Assembly (NCBI GenBank): GCA_030037175.1
Contig: JASHRV010000234.1
Location: forward strand, 1-35,561
Direction: 5' to 3'
Source of the DNA: Acetobacteraceae bacterium
Lineage (GTDB): Bacteria > Pseudomonadota > Alphaproteobacteria > Acetobacterales > Acetobacteraceae
DNA: 35,561 nt
Numbering within the stretch: the stretch's first letter is position 1; the number at the start of each line of letters is the position of its first letter. The notes beneath the pieces are model-generated. The model saw nothing but the letters and a program-made list of their open reading frames with translations, did not search any database and was not told the origin of the DNA. A program made the position numbers and the translations under genes. Shown here piece after piece: positions 25,721 to 32,706 of this stretch.

Positions 25721-26609
25721 GCACGCACCCGCCCAGAAGATCGATCTCGTGCACAGGCAGCGGCATTTCACGAACACGCTGCCGGATCTTCGCCTCTACC
25801 GCGAGCGGTTCTTCCGCGCCTGCCGCACCCGCCTCTTCCAGACGCTGCGTCGCAACGTCCAGGTCGAGGATGACCGCTCCACGACGCTGCTCCACGACGA
25901 GTATCTCAACGCGGTCCATGATGGGCCTTGCCTCTACACCATCTATGCGATCCCGCCGCTGCGCGGTCTTGCTCTGCTCACGATCTCGCGGTCCCTGCTG
26001 GCGGCGGTCGTCGATGACCTGTTCGGCGCCGGCGGGATCCACGCGAAGATCGGGCAGAACGATCTCGATCTCTCCGGCATGGAGCGCCGCATCGGCGTGA
26101 AGTTCGGCGTCATGGCGGGACAATCGCTCAGGGATGCGTTCCTGCCGCAGATCGAGTTCACTCCCACCGTTACGGGCACGGAATCTCACGCCGCCCTCGT
26201 CTCCGTGGCCGACTCCGCGGAGCCGTTCTCCGTCATGGCCGCGCGGCTCTCGCTCTCGACCGGCGGCGGCCTCGTTTCCGTCGCCATTCCCTATCGCGCG
26301 CTTGAACCCTATCGCACCGCCCTCTCGTCGGTGATTTCGATCGGCGGCAAGCACGACAATGAAAAAGCCTGGGAAGACCAGATGGACGCCTCGCTGGGCG
26401 AGGTGCCGATCGAGCTCGCAGCGCAGGCCGGCGTGGTGAGCATTCCCGTGCGTTCCCTTTCCCGCCTTCAGGTCGGCGACATCGTGGCCCTGCAGATCTT
26501 CAGGCATGCGAGGCTCGTGCGGCCCGATGGCGGCGTGCTGTGCCTTGCCGATTATGGCGAGCGCGACGGCGAGATTCATTTGCGGGTGCATTCGGACGGG
26601 GTGCCATAA
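25713..26609 (+). CDS. fliM: Flagellar motor switch protein FliM, lacking the N-terminal CheY-binding motif
   Basis: A 298-residue C-ring protein, shorter than the usual ~330. It begins MPEHAPAQKIDLVHRQRHFT and enters the middle domain directly (LPDLRLYRERFFRACRTRLF). Family features are YAIPPLRGLALLTISRSLLA, VVDDLFGAGG (equivalent of the conserved D.FGG.G), and a C-terminal FliN-like domain (SIPVRSLSRLQVGDIVALQI). The typical LSQ-EIDALL segment that binds phosphorylated CheY is absent, and the upstream part of the frame, inside fliK, does not encode it. FliN does not carry it either. It overlaps fliK by eight bases and abuts fliN. Confidence 0.9.
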   Translation: MPEHAPAQKIDLVHRQRHFTNTLPDLRLYRERFFRACRTRLFQTLRRNVQVEDDRSTTLLHDEYLNAVHDGPCLYTIYAIPPLRGLALLTISRSLLAAVVDDLFGAGGIHAKIGQNDLDLSGMERRIGVKFGVMAGQSLRDAFLPQIEFTPTVTGTESHAALVSVADSAEPFSVMAARLSLSTGGGLVSVAIPYRALEPYRTALSSVISIGGKHDNEKAWEDQMDASLGEVPIELAAQAGVVSIPVRSLSRLQVGDIVALQIFRHARLVRPDGGVLCLADYGERDGEIHLRVHSDGVP

Positions 26610-26963
26610 ATGGGCGTGCGCAGCGTCAAAGAGGACGGAACCGCCACCATGCGGACCGAGATGGAGAAGCTGCCGGAGGCCGGCGGCCCGGGCGACACCT
26701 CGGTCATTCCAGCCGGAGTCGTCGAGAACGTCGTCGTCGATCTCGCCGTCGAGCTCGGGCGGATGAGCATGCGGATCCGCGACATCAAGTCTCTCCGGCA
26801 GGGCGAGGTCATCAGCCTCCAGCGCCCGGTCGGCGATCCGCTCGATATCCGCATCAATGGCCGCATCGTGGCCCGGGGCGAGGTCGTCGCGACCGAAGGA
26901 CGCCAGTACGGCATCCGCGTCACCGAGATCGTGATGCCCGAAACCGAACCGGGTGGCGCATGA
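26610..26963 (+). CDS. fliN: Flagellar motor switch protein FliN
   Basis: A 117-residue C-ring protein that docks FliH and the export ATPase. The surface-presentation (SpoA) domain is standard: VVVDLAVELGRMSMRIRDIK, then SLRQGEVISLQRPVGDPLDI and RINGRIVARGEVVATEGRQY, ending GIRVTEIV. The first ATG directly follows the fliM stop. An in-frame ATG at 26649, 13 bases after a GAGGA, is an alternative that would trim 13 non-conserved residues. The stop overlaps the fliQ start (ATGA). Confidence 0.93.
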   Translation: MGVRSVKEDGTATMRTEMEKLPEAGGPGDTSVIPAGVVENVVVDLAVELGRMSMRIRDIKSLRQGEVISLQRPVGDPLDIRINGRIVARGEVVATEGRQYGIRVTEIVMPETEPGGA

Positions 26964-27238
26964 CGATCCCCGACTGGTACACGGACGGCGCCATGTCGTC
27001 CTTCCTGGCGCTGGCCGGGCCGCCTCTCGCGATCTGCCTGGTGCTCGGCGTTCTGGGCGCAATACTCCAGACCACCACCCAGATTCGTGAGGCGGCAATC
27101 ACGTTCGTGCCCAAGGCCATCGGGCTCATGCTGCTCATCGGGTTCGGCGGCGCGCTGATGTTCTCCGCGGATGTGCACTACGCCCGCCACGTCTTCCGGC
27201 AACTCGGGCCAATCGTCCATGTCGGCCAGCGCGACTGA
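26960..27238 (+). CDS. fliQ: Flagellar export gate protein FliQ
   Basis: A 92-residue membrane protein with two hydrophobic helices (LALAGPPLAICLVLGVLGAI and AIGLMLLIGFGGALMFSA). The FliQ signature is present between them: QTTTQIREAAITFVPKAIGL, equivalent to the QA-TQI-E-TL-F-PK motif. In known systems FliQ forms the export gate with FliP and FliR. Those two genes are usually adjacent but are not in this window. It overlaps fliN (ATGA) and flhA (start 27219, inside its 3' end). Confidence 0.92.
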   Translation: MTIPDWYTDGAMSSFLALAGPPLAICLVLGVLGAILQTTTQIREAAITFVPKAIGLMLLIGFGGALMFSADVHYARHVFRQLGPIVHVGQRD

Positions 27239-29351
27239 GGGAAAACCGCCGCTTCCGGCGGGGAATCTGGCATCGCGGATGGCGGCGCCGGTCACGGTCG
27301 CCGCCGTTCTCGTGATGCTGATCGTGCCGCTCTCGCCGACGGCGATCTCGCTGATGTTCGCGCTCAATATCTCCGCCGGCCTGGTCATCCTGGCGGCGGC
27401 CATGTACGTCCAGCAGCCTGCCGAGTTCCTCTCGTTCCCTTCGGTGCTCCTGGGCACAACCCTGATGCGGCTCGCGCTCAACGTCGCAACCGCACGCGCG
27501 ATCCTTCTTGAAGGCTACACCGGCACGGGTGCCGCAGGCCGCGTCGTCGAGGCCTTCGGCAGCTTCGTCGTCGGCGGCAACTATGTCGTCGGCTTCATCA
27601 TCTTTCTCATCCTCATCGTCATCAATCTGGTGGTCGTGACCAAGGGCTCGAGCCGCGTGGCGGAGGTCAGCGCCCGCTTCATGCTCGACTCGCTGCCCGG
27701 GCGGCAGATGGCGATCGATGCCGACGTCAATGCCGGAGCGCTCACCGCCAAGCAGGCGGAAGGGCGGCGCGAACAGCTGCGGCGTGAGGCCGATTTCTTC
27801 GGCGCCATGGACGGCGCGTCCAAATTCGTCCGCGGCGACGCCATTGCCGCCATCATCATTCTCAGCGTCAACCTGATCGGCGGCCTCTTGATCGGCACGC
27901 TCCAGCACGGCCTGCCGATCGGGATCGCAGCGCACACCTACACGCTTCTCACCGTCGGCGACGGGGTCGCAGCGCAAATTCCCTCGCTCGCCATCTCGGT
28001 CGCCGCCGGCCTGATCGTCACCCGCGTCGCGACCGGCGAGGACATCAGCACCCAGGTCATCCAGCAGATCTCGCGCTATCCGCAGGCGCTCTGGAGCGCC
28101 GGCGGACTGCTCACGATCCTCGGGCTGATGCCGGGCATGGCGCATCTGCCTTTCCTGCTGTGCGGATTCGCGCTCGTCGGGCTCGGGATTCGCATGTCGC
28201 TCGCCCGTCGGCGCAAGCGCGCGGACGAGCCCGTACAGGCCAAGACGGAGCCGGCGGCGGAGGGGCGCGGCCTCGACATCGCCTCGGTGCAAAAGATCGA
28301 TCCGTTCGGCCTGGAAATCGGCTTTGCTCTCGTCTCCCTTCTCCAGCAGGCCAAGGGCGGCGGGCCCACTCTCCTCGCCCGTCTCACGGCCGTGCGCCAG
28401 CAGTACAGCCGGCGGATGGGCTTCGTCATTCCGAACATTCATGTCCGCGACGCAGCCGGACTTCGCCCGCAGGAATACGCTTTCACAATTCGCGGCGCCG
28501 CAGTGGCCAAGGGAGAAGTCATCCCCGATTCGATGCTGGCGATCGAGACCCCCGACGTTCTCGAGAAAATCACCAAGGGAAGGCACGTCAAAGACCCCGT
28601 CTACGGCCAGGACGCGATCTGGATCAGCCCGGCGAAGGCGCCCGAGGCGGAGACGCTCGGCTACACGGTCGCCGAGCCCGCGGCGGTGATCGCCACGCAT
28701 CTCGGCTTCGTCCTCGACCGCTATGGATGGGAGATGCTGGGAAGGCCCGAGGTCGACGAGCTTCTCGTCCATCAGGCGAGGCTCCGTCCGAAGGTCGTCG
28801 AAGAGCTCCGCAATCGGGTCCAGCCCGGCGCGGTTCGTCAGGTCCTCCAGACGCTGCTCGCCGAAGGAGTCTCGATCAAGGATTTCGAGCGGATCACGGA
28901 TGCCATCGTCGATGCCTCCGATGCCGTCGCCAAAGATCCGGAAAAGCTTCTTTCCCATGTCCGCCTGCTGATCGGCCGGCAGATCGTCTCGCGCTTCGCC
29001 GACAGCGATCAGATCCTCCGGGTCCTGGTTCTGGAGCCGCAGCTCGAAGCCCTCGTCCACAAAGCCGTGGCAACCGCCAAGGAGCACGGGTTCGAGCAGA
29101 TCATCGAGCCCGCAACCGCCCGCCTCCTGCGCGCCGCCGCCGCGCAGGGACGCCAGGCGGCCGAGCGTCTCAAGCACAGGCCCGTGCTCGCGGTGCAGAG
29201 CGCGATCCGTCGCCCGGTCGCGCGCTGCCTTGGCCATCTCATGCCGGTGATCGCAGCGGAGGAGATTCCGCAATCGATGAATGTCGTCGTCATCGATGCG
29301 ATCAGGCCGCCGAATACCGAGCAGAAAGCGGAAGCCGGCCGTGCCGCATGA
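27219..29351 (+). CDS. flhA: Flagellar export apparatus protein FlhA
   Basis: A 710-residue export-gate protein. The N-terminal half has about eight membrane helices, with the family signature FPSVLLGTTLMRLALNVATA (FHIPEP family) and a cytoplasmic loop DSLPGRQMAIDADVNAGALT. The C-terminal cytoplasmic half (from about residue 350) binds chaperone-substrate complexes in characterised proteins; motifs include PNIHVRDAAGLRPQEYAFTI and the RQVLQTLLAEGVSIKDFERI segment. The chosen start is ATG 27219 in the end of fliQ; an in-frame upstream start at 27171 would overlap more. The last bases overlap the sigma-factor gene by 11. Confidence 0.95.
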   Translation: MSASATEGKPPLPAGNLASRMAAPVTVAAVLVMLIVPLSPTAISLMFALNISAGLVILAAAMYVQQPAEFLSFPSVLLGTTLMRLALNVATARAILLEGYTGTGAAGRVVEAFGSFVVGGNYVVGFIIFLILIVINLVVVTKGSSRVAEVSARFMLDSLPGRQMAIDADVNAGALTAKQAEGRREQLRREADFFGAMDGASKFVRGDAIAAIIILSVNLIGGLLIGTLQHGLPIGIAAHTYTLLTVGDGVAAQIPSLAISVAAGLIVTRVATGEDISTQVIQQISRYPQALWSAGGLLTILGLMPGMAHLPFLLCGFALVGLGIRMSLARRRKRADEPVQAKTEPAAEGRGLDIASVQKIDPFGLEIGFALVSLLQQAKGGGPTLLARLTAVRQQYSRRMGFVIPNIHVRDAAGLRPQEYAFTIRGAAVAKGEVIPDSMLAIETPDVLEKITKGRHVKDPVYGQDAIWISPAKAPEAETLGYTVAEPAAVIATHLGFVLDRYGWEMLGRPEVDELLVHQARLRPKVVEELRNRVQPGAVRQVLQTLLAEGVSIKDFERITDAIVDASDAVAKDPEKLLSHVRLLIGRQIVSRFADSDQILRVLVLEPQLEALVHKAVATAKEHGFEQIIEPATARLLRAAAAQGRQAAERLKHRPVLAVQSAIRRPVARCLGHLMPVIAAEEIPQSMNVVVIDAIRPPNTEQKAEAGRAA

Positions 29352-29898
29352 CGTGCCAGCCTTGGAAAAACCGTCCTCGGAGGCCGTTCTGAAACAGTGC
29401 GGCGCATGGATCTATCGGGCGGCCCGCCGCATCCGGGACAGAATGCCGTGGGCCGATCTCGACGAGCTCGTCCAGCAGGGAATCATGATCGCGCTGGAGC
29501 AGCGGGAGCGCTACGCCCCGGAACGCGGCGTGCCGTTTCTGGCCTTCATCAAGCCGCGGGTGTTCGGCGCCATGATCGATCTGATGCGCACAGCCGGTGC
29601 CGCTTCGCGAACCGCCGCCTCGTTCTCGGAGCTCGGCGCGGAAGACGAGGAGAGTGCGCTCGAGATCATCATCCGCCAGGAGGATATCGAGAGAATTTCG
29701 CAGGCGGTCGACTGCCTCAAAGCGGAGGAGAAGACGGCGCTCGCGCTCTTCTATCTGGAGGAGCTGACGAACAAGGAAGTCGCGATCGCAATGGCGATCG
29801 ACGAAAGCCGCGCGACACGTCTGCGCCAGCGGGCGATCAGGCGGCTTGCAGACATCGTCTCTCCCGCCGCCGCTTCGCGGGCGCGCAATGATTGCTGA
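29341..29898 (+). CDS. fliA: Short FliA-like (sigma-28 type) RNA polymerase sigma factor
   Basis: A 185-residue sigma-70-family protein. Region 2 is clear at about residues 30-75: MPWADLDELVQQGIMIALEQ, RERYAPERGVPFLAFIKPRV and FGAMIDLMR, the last matching the RIRGAMLDELR signature of flagellar sigma-28 factors. Region 4 is at about residues 120-170 (ISQAVDCLKAEEKTALALFY followed by ELTNKEVAIAMAIDESRATR). The segment between them is only ~40 residues, so region 3, present in ordinary FliA (about 240 residues), seems missing or reduced. The GTG start at 29341 has GGAAG upstream. It would transcribe late genes and be held in check by the FlgM-like protein, by analogy. Confidence 0.8.
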   Translation: MPHDVPALEKPSSEAVLKQCGAWIYRAARRIRDRMPWADLDELVQQGIMIALEQRERYAPERGVPFLAFIKPRVFGAMIDLMRTAGAASRTAASFSELGAEDEESALEIIIRQEDIERISQAVDCLKAEEKTALALFYLEELTNKEVAIAMAIDESRATRLRQRAIRRLADIVSPAAASRARNDC

Positions 29899-30091
29899 TC
29901 GTTATGCCGCTGCCTTTGCTCGGAGACCGTTCGATAATGCTGCTGCGGCGGTCGTCCGGCGCCTGCGGCGCCTCCGACTCGCCGGAAGCCGCATTCTCGA
30001 ACGGTCTCTCGGGCCGATCAATGTCATCGCTCAGGCGGGGCGGGCCGATCCCGCCGGAAGCCGCAGTGACCTAACGAAAGGGACCTGAACG
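29899..30091 (+). other. Intergenic gap between the sigma-factor gene and motA
   Basis: 193 bases, the largest gap inside the fliE-fliJ cluster. Short frames are present but lack conservation signals. It contains GCCGATCA (30013-30020), close to the sigma-28 -10 GCCGATAA, but the matching -35 position reads TTCTCGAA and is not convincing. GAAAGGG at about 30076-30082 is the likely motA ribosome binding site. Confidence 0.4.
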
Positions 30092-30895
30092 GTGTTTGCA
30101 ATCCTGGGGATCGCCCTCGGCATCTTCATCGTCTTCTTCGCCAATCACCTTGAGGGCGATCCGATGATCGCGCTGCTCAAGGTGGATGCGGCCCTGATCG
30201 TCTTCGGCGGCACCTTTGCCGCGCTCATGATTCATGCCGGGCTGCAGGATCTGCTTTCCGCCATACGCTGCCTCGCCTGGGTCGTCAGGCCGCCCAAAAC
30301 CGACGCTCCCGCCTTCATCAACGAGATCGCCGGCTGGGCAAGGACGGCGCGGTCCAAGAGCATCCTCGCGCTCGAGCCCGATGCGGACGCGAACAGCGAT
30401 CATTTCACGAAGGTCGGTCTTCGCGCGCTGGTCGACGGACGTTCCTACGAGGATATCCGCGAAACGCTGATCCTGGTCGGCGATGCCGAGGAACGGCAGA
30501 ATTCCGTCGCCGGCGAGGTGTGGGAGGCGGCCGGGGGCTACTCGCCGACGATCGGCGTTCTCGGCGCCGTCCTCGGCCTGATCCATGTGATGGTGAACAT
30601 GAACCATCCGGACCTGCTCGGCATCGGGATCGCCACCGCTTTCGTCGCCACCGTCTACGGCGTCGGCGGCGCCAACCTGATCTTCCTGCCGCTCGGCGCG
30701 CGGATGCGATCGATCGCCAGGCGCCGCATGATGTATCGCGAGCTGGTGATGGAAGGGCTCCTGATGCTGAAGAAGGAGGCGAGCCCGATGCTGATCAGGG
30801 ACCGGCTCGAAACGCTTCTGGAAAGCCGGCTGCAGGCGCGAAGGGAAATGGGGGAAGTCCGCGCGGAGGAACCCCAGCCGATGGAAGCCGATTGA
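30092..30895 (+). CDS. motA: Flagellar stator protein MotA
   Basis: A 267-residue inner-membrane stator subunit with four membrane helices in the MotA/PomA pattern. The N-terminus FAILGIALGIFIVFFANHLE forms helix 1 and LIVFGGTFAALMIHAG helix 2. A ~100-residue cytoplasmic loop carries charged residues for rotor contact. Then come GGYSPTIGVLGAVLGLIHVM, with the conserved Pro of helix 3, and AFVATVYGVGGANLIFLPLG, with the Pro of helix 4. The GTG start follows GAAAGGG. The stop overlaps motB (TGATG). Couple-ion type (proton or sodium) cannot be read with certainty. Confidence 0.92.
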   Translation: MFAILGIALGIFIVFFANHLEGDPMIALLKVDAALIVFGGTFAALMIHAGLQDLLSAIRCLAWVVRPPKTDAPAFINEIAGWARTARSKSILALEPDADANSDHFTKVGLRALVDGRSYEDIRETLILVGDAEERQNSVAGEVWEAAGGYSPTIGVLGAVLGLIHVMVNMNHPDLLGIGIATAFVATVYGVGGANLIFLPLGARMRSIARRRMMYRELVMEGLLMLKKEASPMLIRDRLETLLESRLQARREMGEVRAEEPQPMEAD

Positions 30896-31821
30896 TGGAG
30901 CGGCGAAGGCCCAGGCGCTGGCAACGCCGTGCGCCCAATCACGAGCGCTGGATGATCTCCTACGCCGACATGCTGACGCTGCTGCTGTCGGTGTTCATCA
31001 TGCTCTGGGCCTCGGCATCGACAGACAAGTCGAAGCTCGAAAAGGAAGCAGCCGGCCTGCTCGAGGCGTTCATGGGCACGCCGCCGTCGATCGTCTCCCT
31101 GCCCTCGAGCCCGCACGGTCTTTTTCATGCGCTGCCCAAGCCGATCCCGATGCCGCTTCCGTCGATGCACGCGCCGCTGCCACCCGCCAGGCCACCGCAT
31201 CCCGCCCGGGAGCCGGCCAGCGACCAACCCTCGCATCCGTCCGCTCCGCGGCCGCCCGAGAGAATGCCGGTCCGGGAACGCGCAGCCGCGGCCAGAGCCA
31301 TCCTCCCGATCGCCGAGCAGGAGCGCCTCCAGCCCATCGTGCTCGCGATGAACGCGCTCCACCAGCAGCTCCAGAAATTGCTGGCACCCGAAATCGCGAG
31401 CCACCAGATCGCGATTTTCCAGCTCCCGCTCGCGATCCGCATCCGCCTGAACGCGCAGATCCTCTTCGATACGGGAGAGGCCGCCCTGACCAAGGAGGCT
31501 CTGGCCATCCTCGATCCGATCGGCGACGTGCTCGCGCATGTGCCGCCCGGATACATGATCACCATCCAGGGCTACACCGACGATCGGCCGATCCATACCG
31601 CTTCGTTCGCCTCGAACTGGGAGCTTTCGACGGCGCGGGCCGTCAGCGTCGTCAAGCTGTTCCGGGGCCGGAACGTGCCCGGCGCGGCGCTGAGCGCGCA
31701 GGGCTACTCGAAGTTCCAGCCGATCGCCAGCAACGCCAGCCCGGACGGACGGGCGAAGAACCGGCGGGTCGAAATCGTCATCACCGCGCCGAAACCGGCG
31801 GGATCGGCCGATGGAGGATGA
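30895..31821 (+). CDS. motB: Flagellar stator protein MotB
   Basis: A 308-residue partner of MotA that anchors the stator to peptidoglycan. The single membrane helix begins with the MotB signature RWMISYADMLTLLLSVFIML, containing the ion-binding Asp at residue 25. A long Pro-rich linker (about residues 80-125, with PKPIPMPLPSMHAPLPPARP) separates it from the OmpA-like domain (about residues 165-300: LFDTGEAAL, GYMITIQGYTDDRPIHTASF, SNWELSTARAVSVV, SPDGRAKNRRVEIVI). It starts at ATG 30895 overlapping the motA stop and ends 11 bases inside the next gene. Confidence 0.92.
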   Translation: MERRRPRRWQRRAPNHERWMISYADMLTLLLSVFIMLWASASTDKSKLEKEAAGLLEAFMGTPPSIVSLPSSPHGLFHALPKPIPMPLPSMHAPLPPARPPHPAREPASDQPSHPSAPRPPERMPVRERAAAARAILPIAEQERLQPIVLAMNALHQQLQKLLAPEIASHQIAIFQLPLAIRIRLNAQILFDTGEAALTKEALAILDPIGDVLAHVPPGYMITIQGYTDDRPIHTASFASNWELSTARAVSVVKLFRGRNVPGAALSAQGYSKFQPIASNASPDGRAKNRRVEIVITAPKPAGSADGG

Positions 31822-32050
31822 GCGCAGGGAGACTCCGCCACCGAAGCCGATCCGGCCCTTCCTCACCGGGCTGGCGATCGCGGCGGGCTGGGGCGCATTC
31901 AACATGCCCGACGATCTCACGGCCGGCGCGTTCGGCGCGTTCGCGGCGACCATAGCAGCCATCACGCTCGTCACCGGCGGCGGGTGCGCAATGCTGGTCG
32001 AAGCGGTCAAGCTTGCCGTGCGCTCCATCCGGACGCGATTGCGCAGATGA
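31811..32050 (+). CDS. Small two-helix membrane protein, unknown function
   Basis: A 79-residue protein: a charged/Pro-rich start (EDERRETPPPKPIRP), two hydrophobic segments (FLTGLAIAAGWGAFNM and AFGAFAATIAAITLVTGG), and a basic C-terminus (VRSIRTRLRR), predicting a hairpin with both ends in the cytoplasm. I do not recognise a family. It overlaps motB by 11 bases and fliH by 4 (ATGA at 32047), so it is embedded in a tightly coupled stator/export operon and probably translated with them. A role in stator or export-gate assembly is guesswork. It is short for FliL (about 160 residues) and lacks its periplasmic domain. Confidence 0.65.
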   Translation: MEDERRETPPPKPIRPFLTGLAIAAGWGAFNMPDDLTAGAFGAFAATIAAITLVTGGGCAMLVEAVKLAVRSIRTRLRR

Positions 32051-32706
32051 CCACGCGATTCCGCCCCATCGTTCCGCAGGCGTCCCCCGCATCGTCCGCT
32101 GCGGACGAGGAGGCGGACGAGGAAGCGCAGAGGCGGAGCGCGGAAGCGGACCGCGCAGCCCAGCTGGCGGCGGAGCGCCGGCGCGCACGGGAAGAGGGCC
32201 GCAAGAGCGGCTACGAAGAGGGCTGGAACGAAGCCGCGGCGGACGTTCGCACGCGCCTCGAGGCACCGCTCGACCAACTCGCCGAAGCGCTGCGGACCCG
32301 GCTCGCGGAAATCGATGCCCTGCTCGCCGGGGTCGCGCCCGACATCGCGCGGATGATCGTGCAGCACGCGATCGATCTCGCCGAGGCATTGGTATCCTTG
32401 CCCTCCGCCTTCGACCGCGTCAGCCTGGCGCGGCGCCTGATCGCGGAGGCGGCGGCGGAAAATCGCGGACGGAGAAAAATGATTTGCCTCGCCCACCCCG
32501 ATACCGTCGCCGCGCTGGAGCAGGATCTCCTCCATGCCGGTTGCGTCGCAGAGCCGTGCCCGGACATGGCTCCCGGCGGCGTTGTCGTGCGCATCACCGA
32601 CCTCGATCTCGGGCGCGCGGTGGCCGAATGGGATGCATCCGTCGGGCGGCAGGTCGGGCTGCTGCGCAAGCTTCTCGCCGAGGAGCAGCTTGCCTATGGA
32701 AAATGA
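32047..32706 (+). CDS. fliH: Flagellar export ATPase regulator FliH
   Basis: A 219-residue cytoplasmic protein. The disordered start is followed by an Ala/Glu/Arg-rich coiled coil (EEAQRRSAEADRAAQLAAER), a GYEEGWNEA segment typical of FliH (G...G...G spacing reduced), and a C-terminal domain resembling the F-type ATPase delta/E subunit (ARMIVQHAIDLAEALVSLPS, then CLAHPDTVAALEQDLLHAGC and PGGVVVRITDLDLGRAVAEW). In known systems FliH dimers hold FliI at the C ring via FliN. It overlaps its neighbours at both ends (ATGA with fliI at 32703). Confidence 0.85.
   Translation: MTTRFRPIVPQASPASSAADEEADEEAQRRSAEADRAAQLAAERRRAREEGRKSGYEEGWNEAAADVRTRLEAPLDQLAEALRTRLAEIDALLAGVAPDIARMIVQHAIDLAEALVSLPSAFDRVSLARRLIAEAAAENRGRRKMICLAHPDTVAALEQDLLHAGCVAEPCPDMAPGGVVVRITDLDLGRAVAEWDASVGRQVGLLRKLLAEEQLAYGK

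Noticed and set aside
27135-29273. 712-residue open frame on the minus strand
   Set aside because: It lies wholly antisense to flhA, is Arg/Asp/Gly-rich as expected from reversed GC-rich codons, and has no domain. FlhA is unambiguous.
30013-30020. GCCGATCA before motA as a sigma-28 -10 box
   Set aside because: No TAAA-like -35 lies at the right distance, so one half-site is not enough.
31811-32050. Small membrane protein as FliL
   Set aside because: FliL has one N-terminal membrane helix and a periplasmic domain of about 100 residues. This protein has two helices and no such domain.
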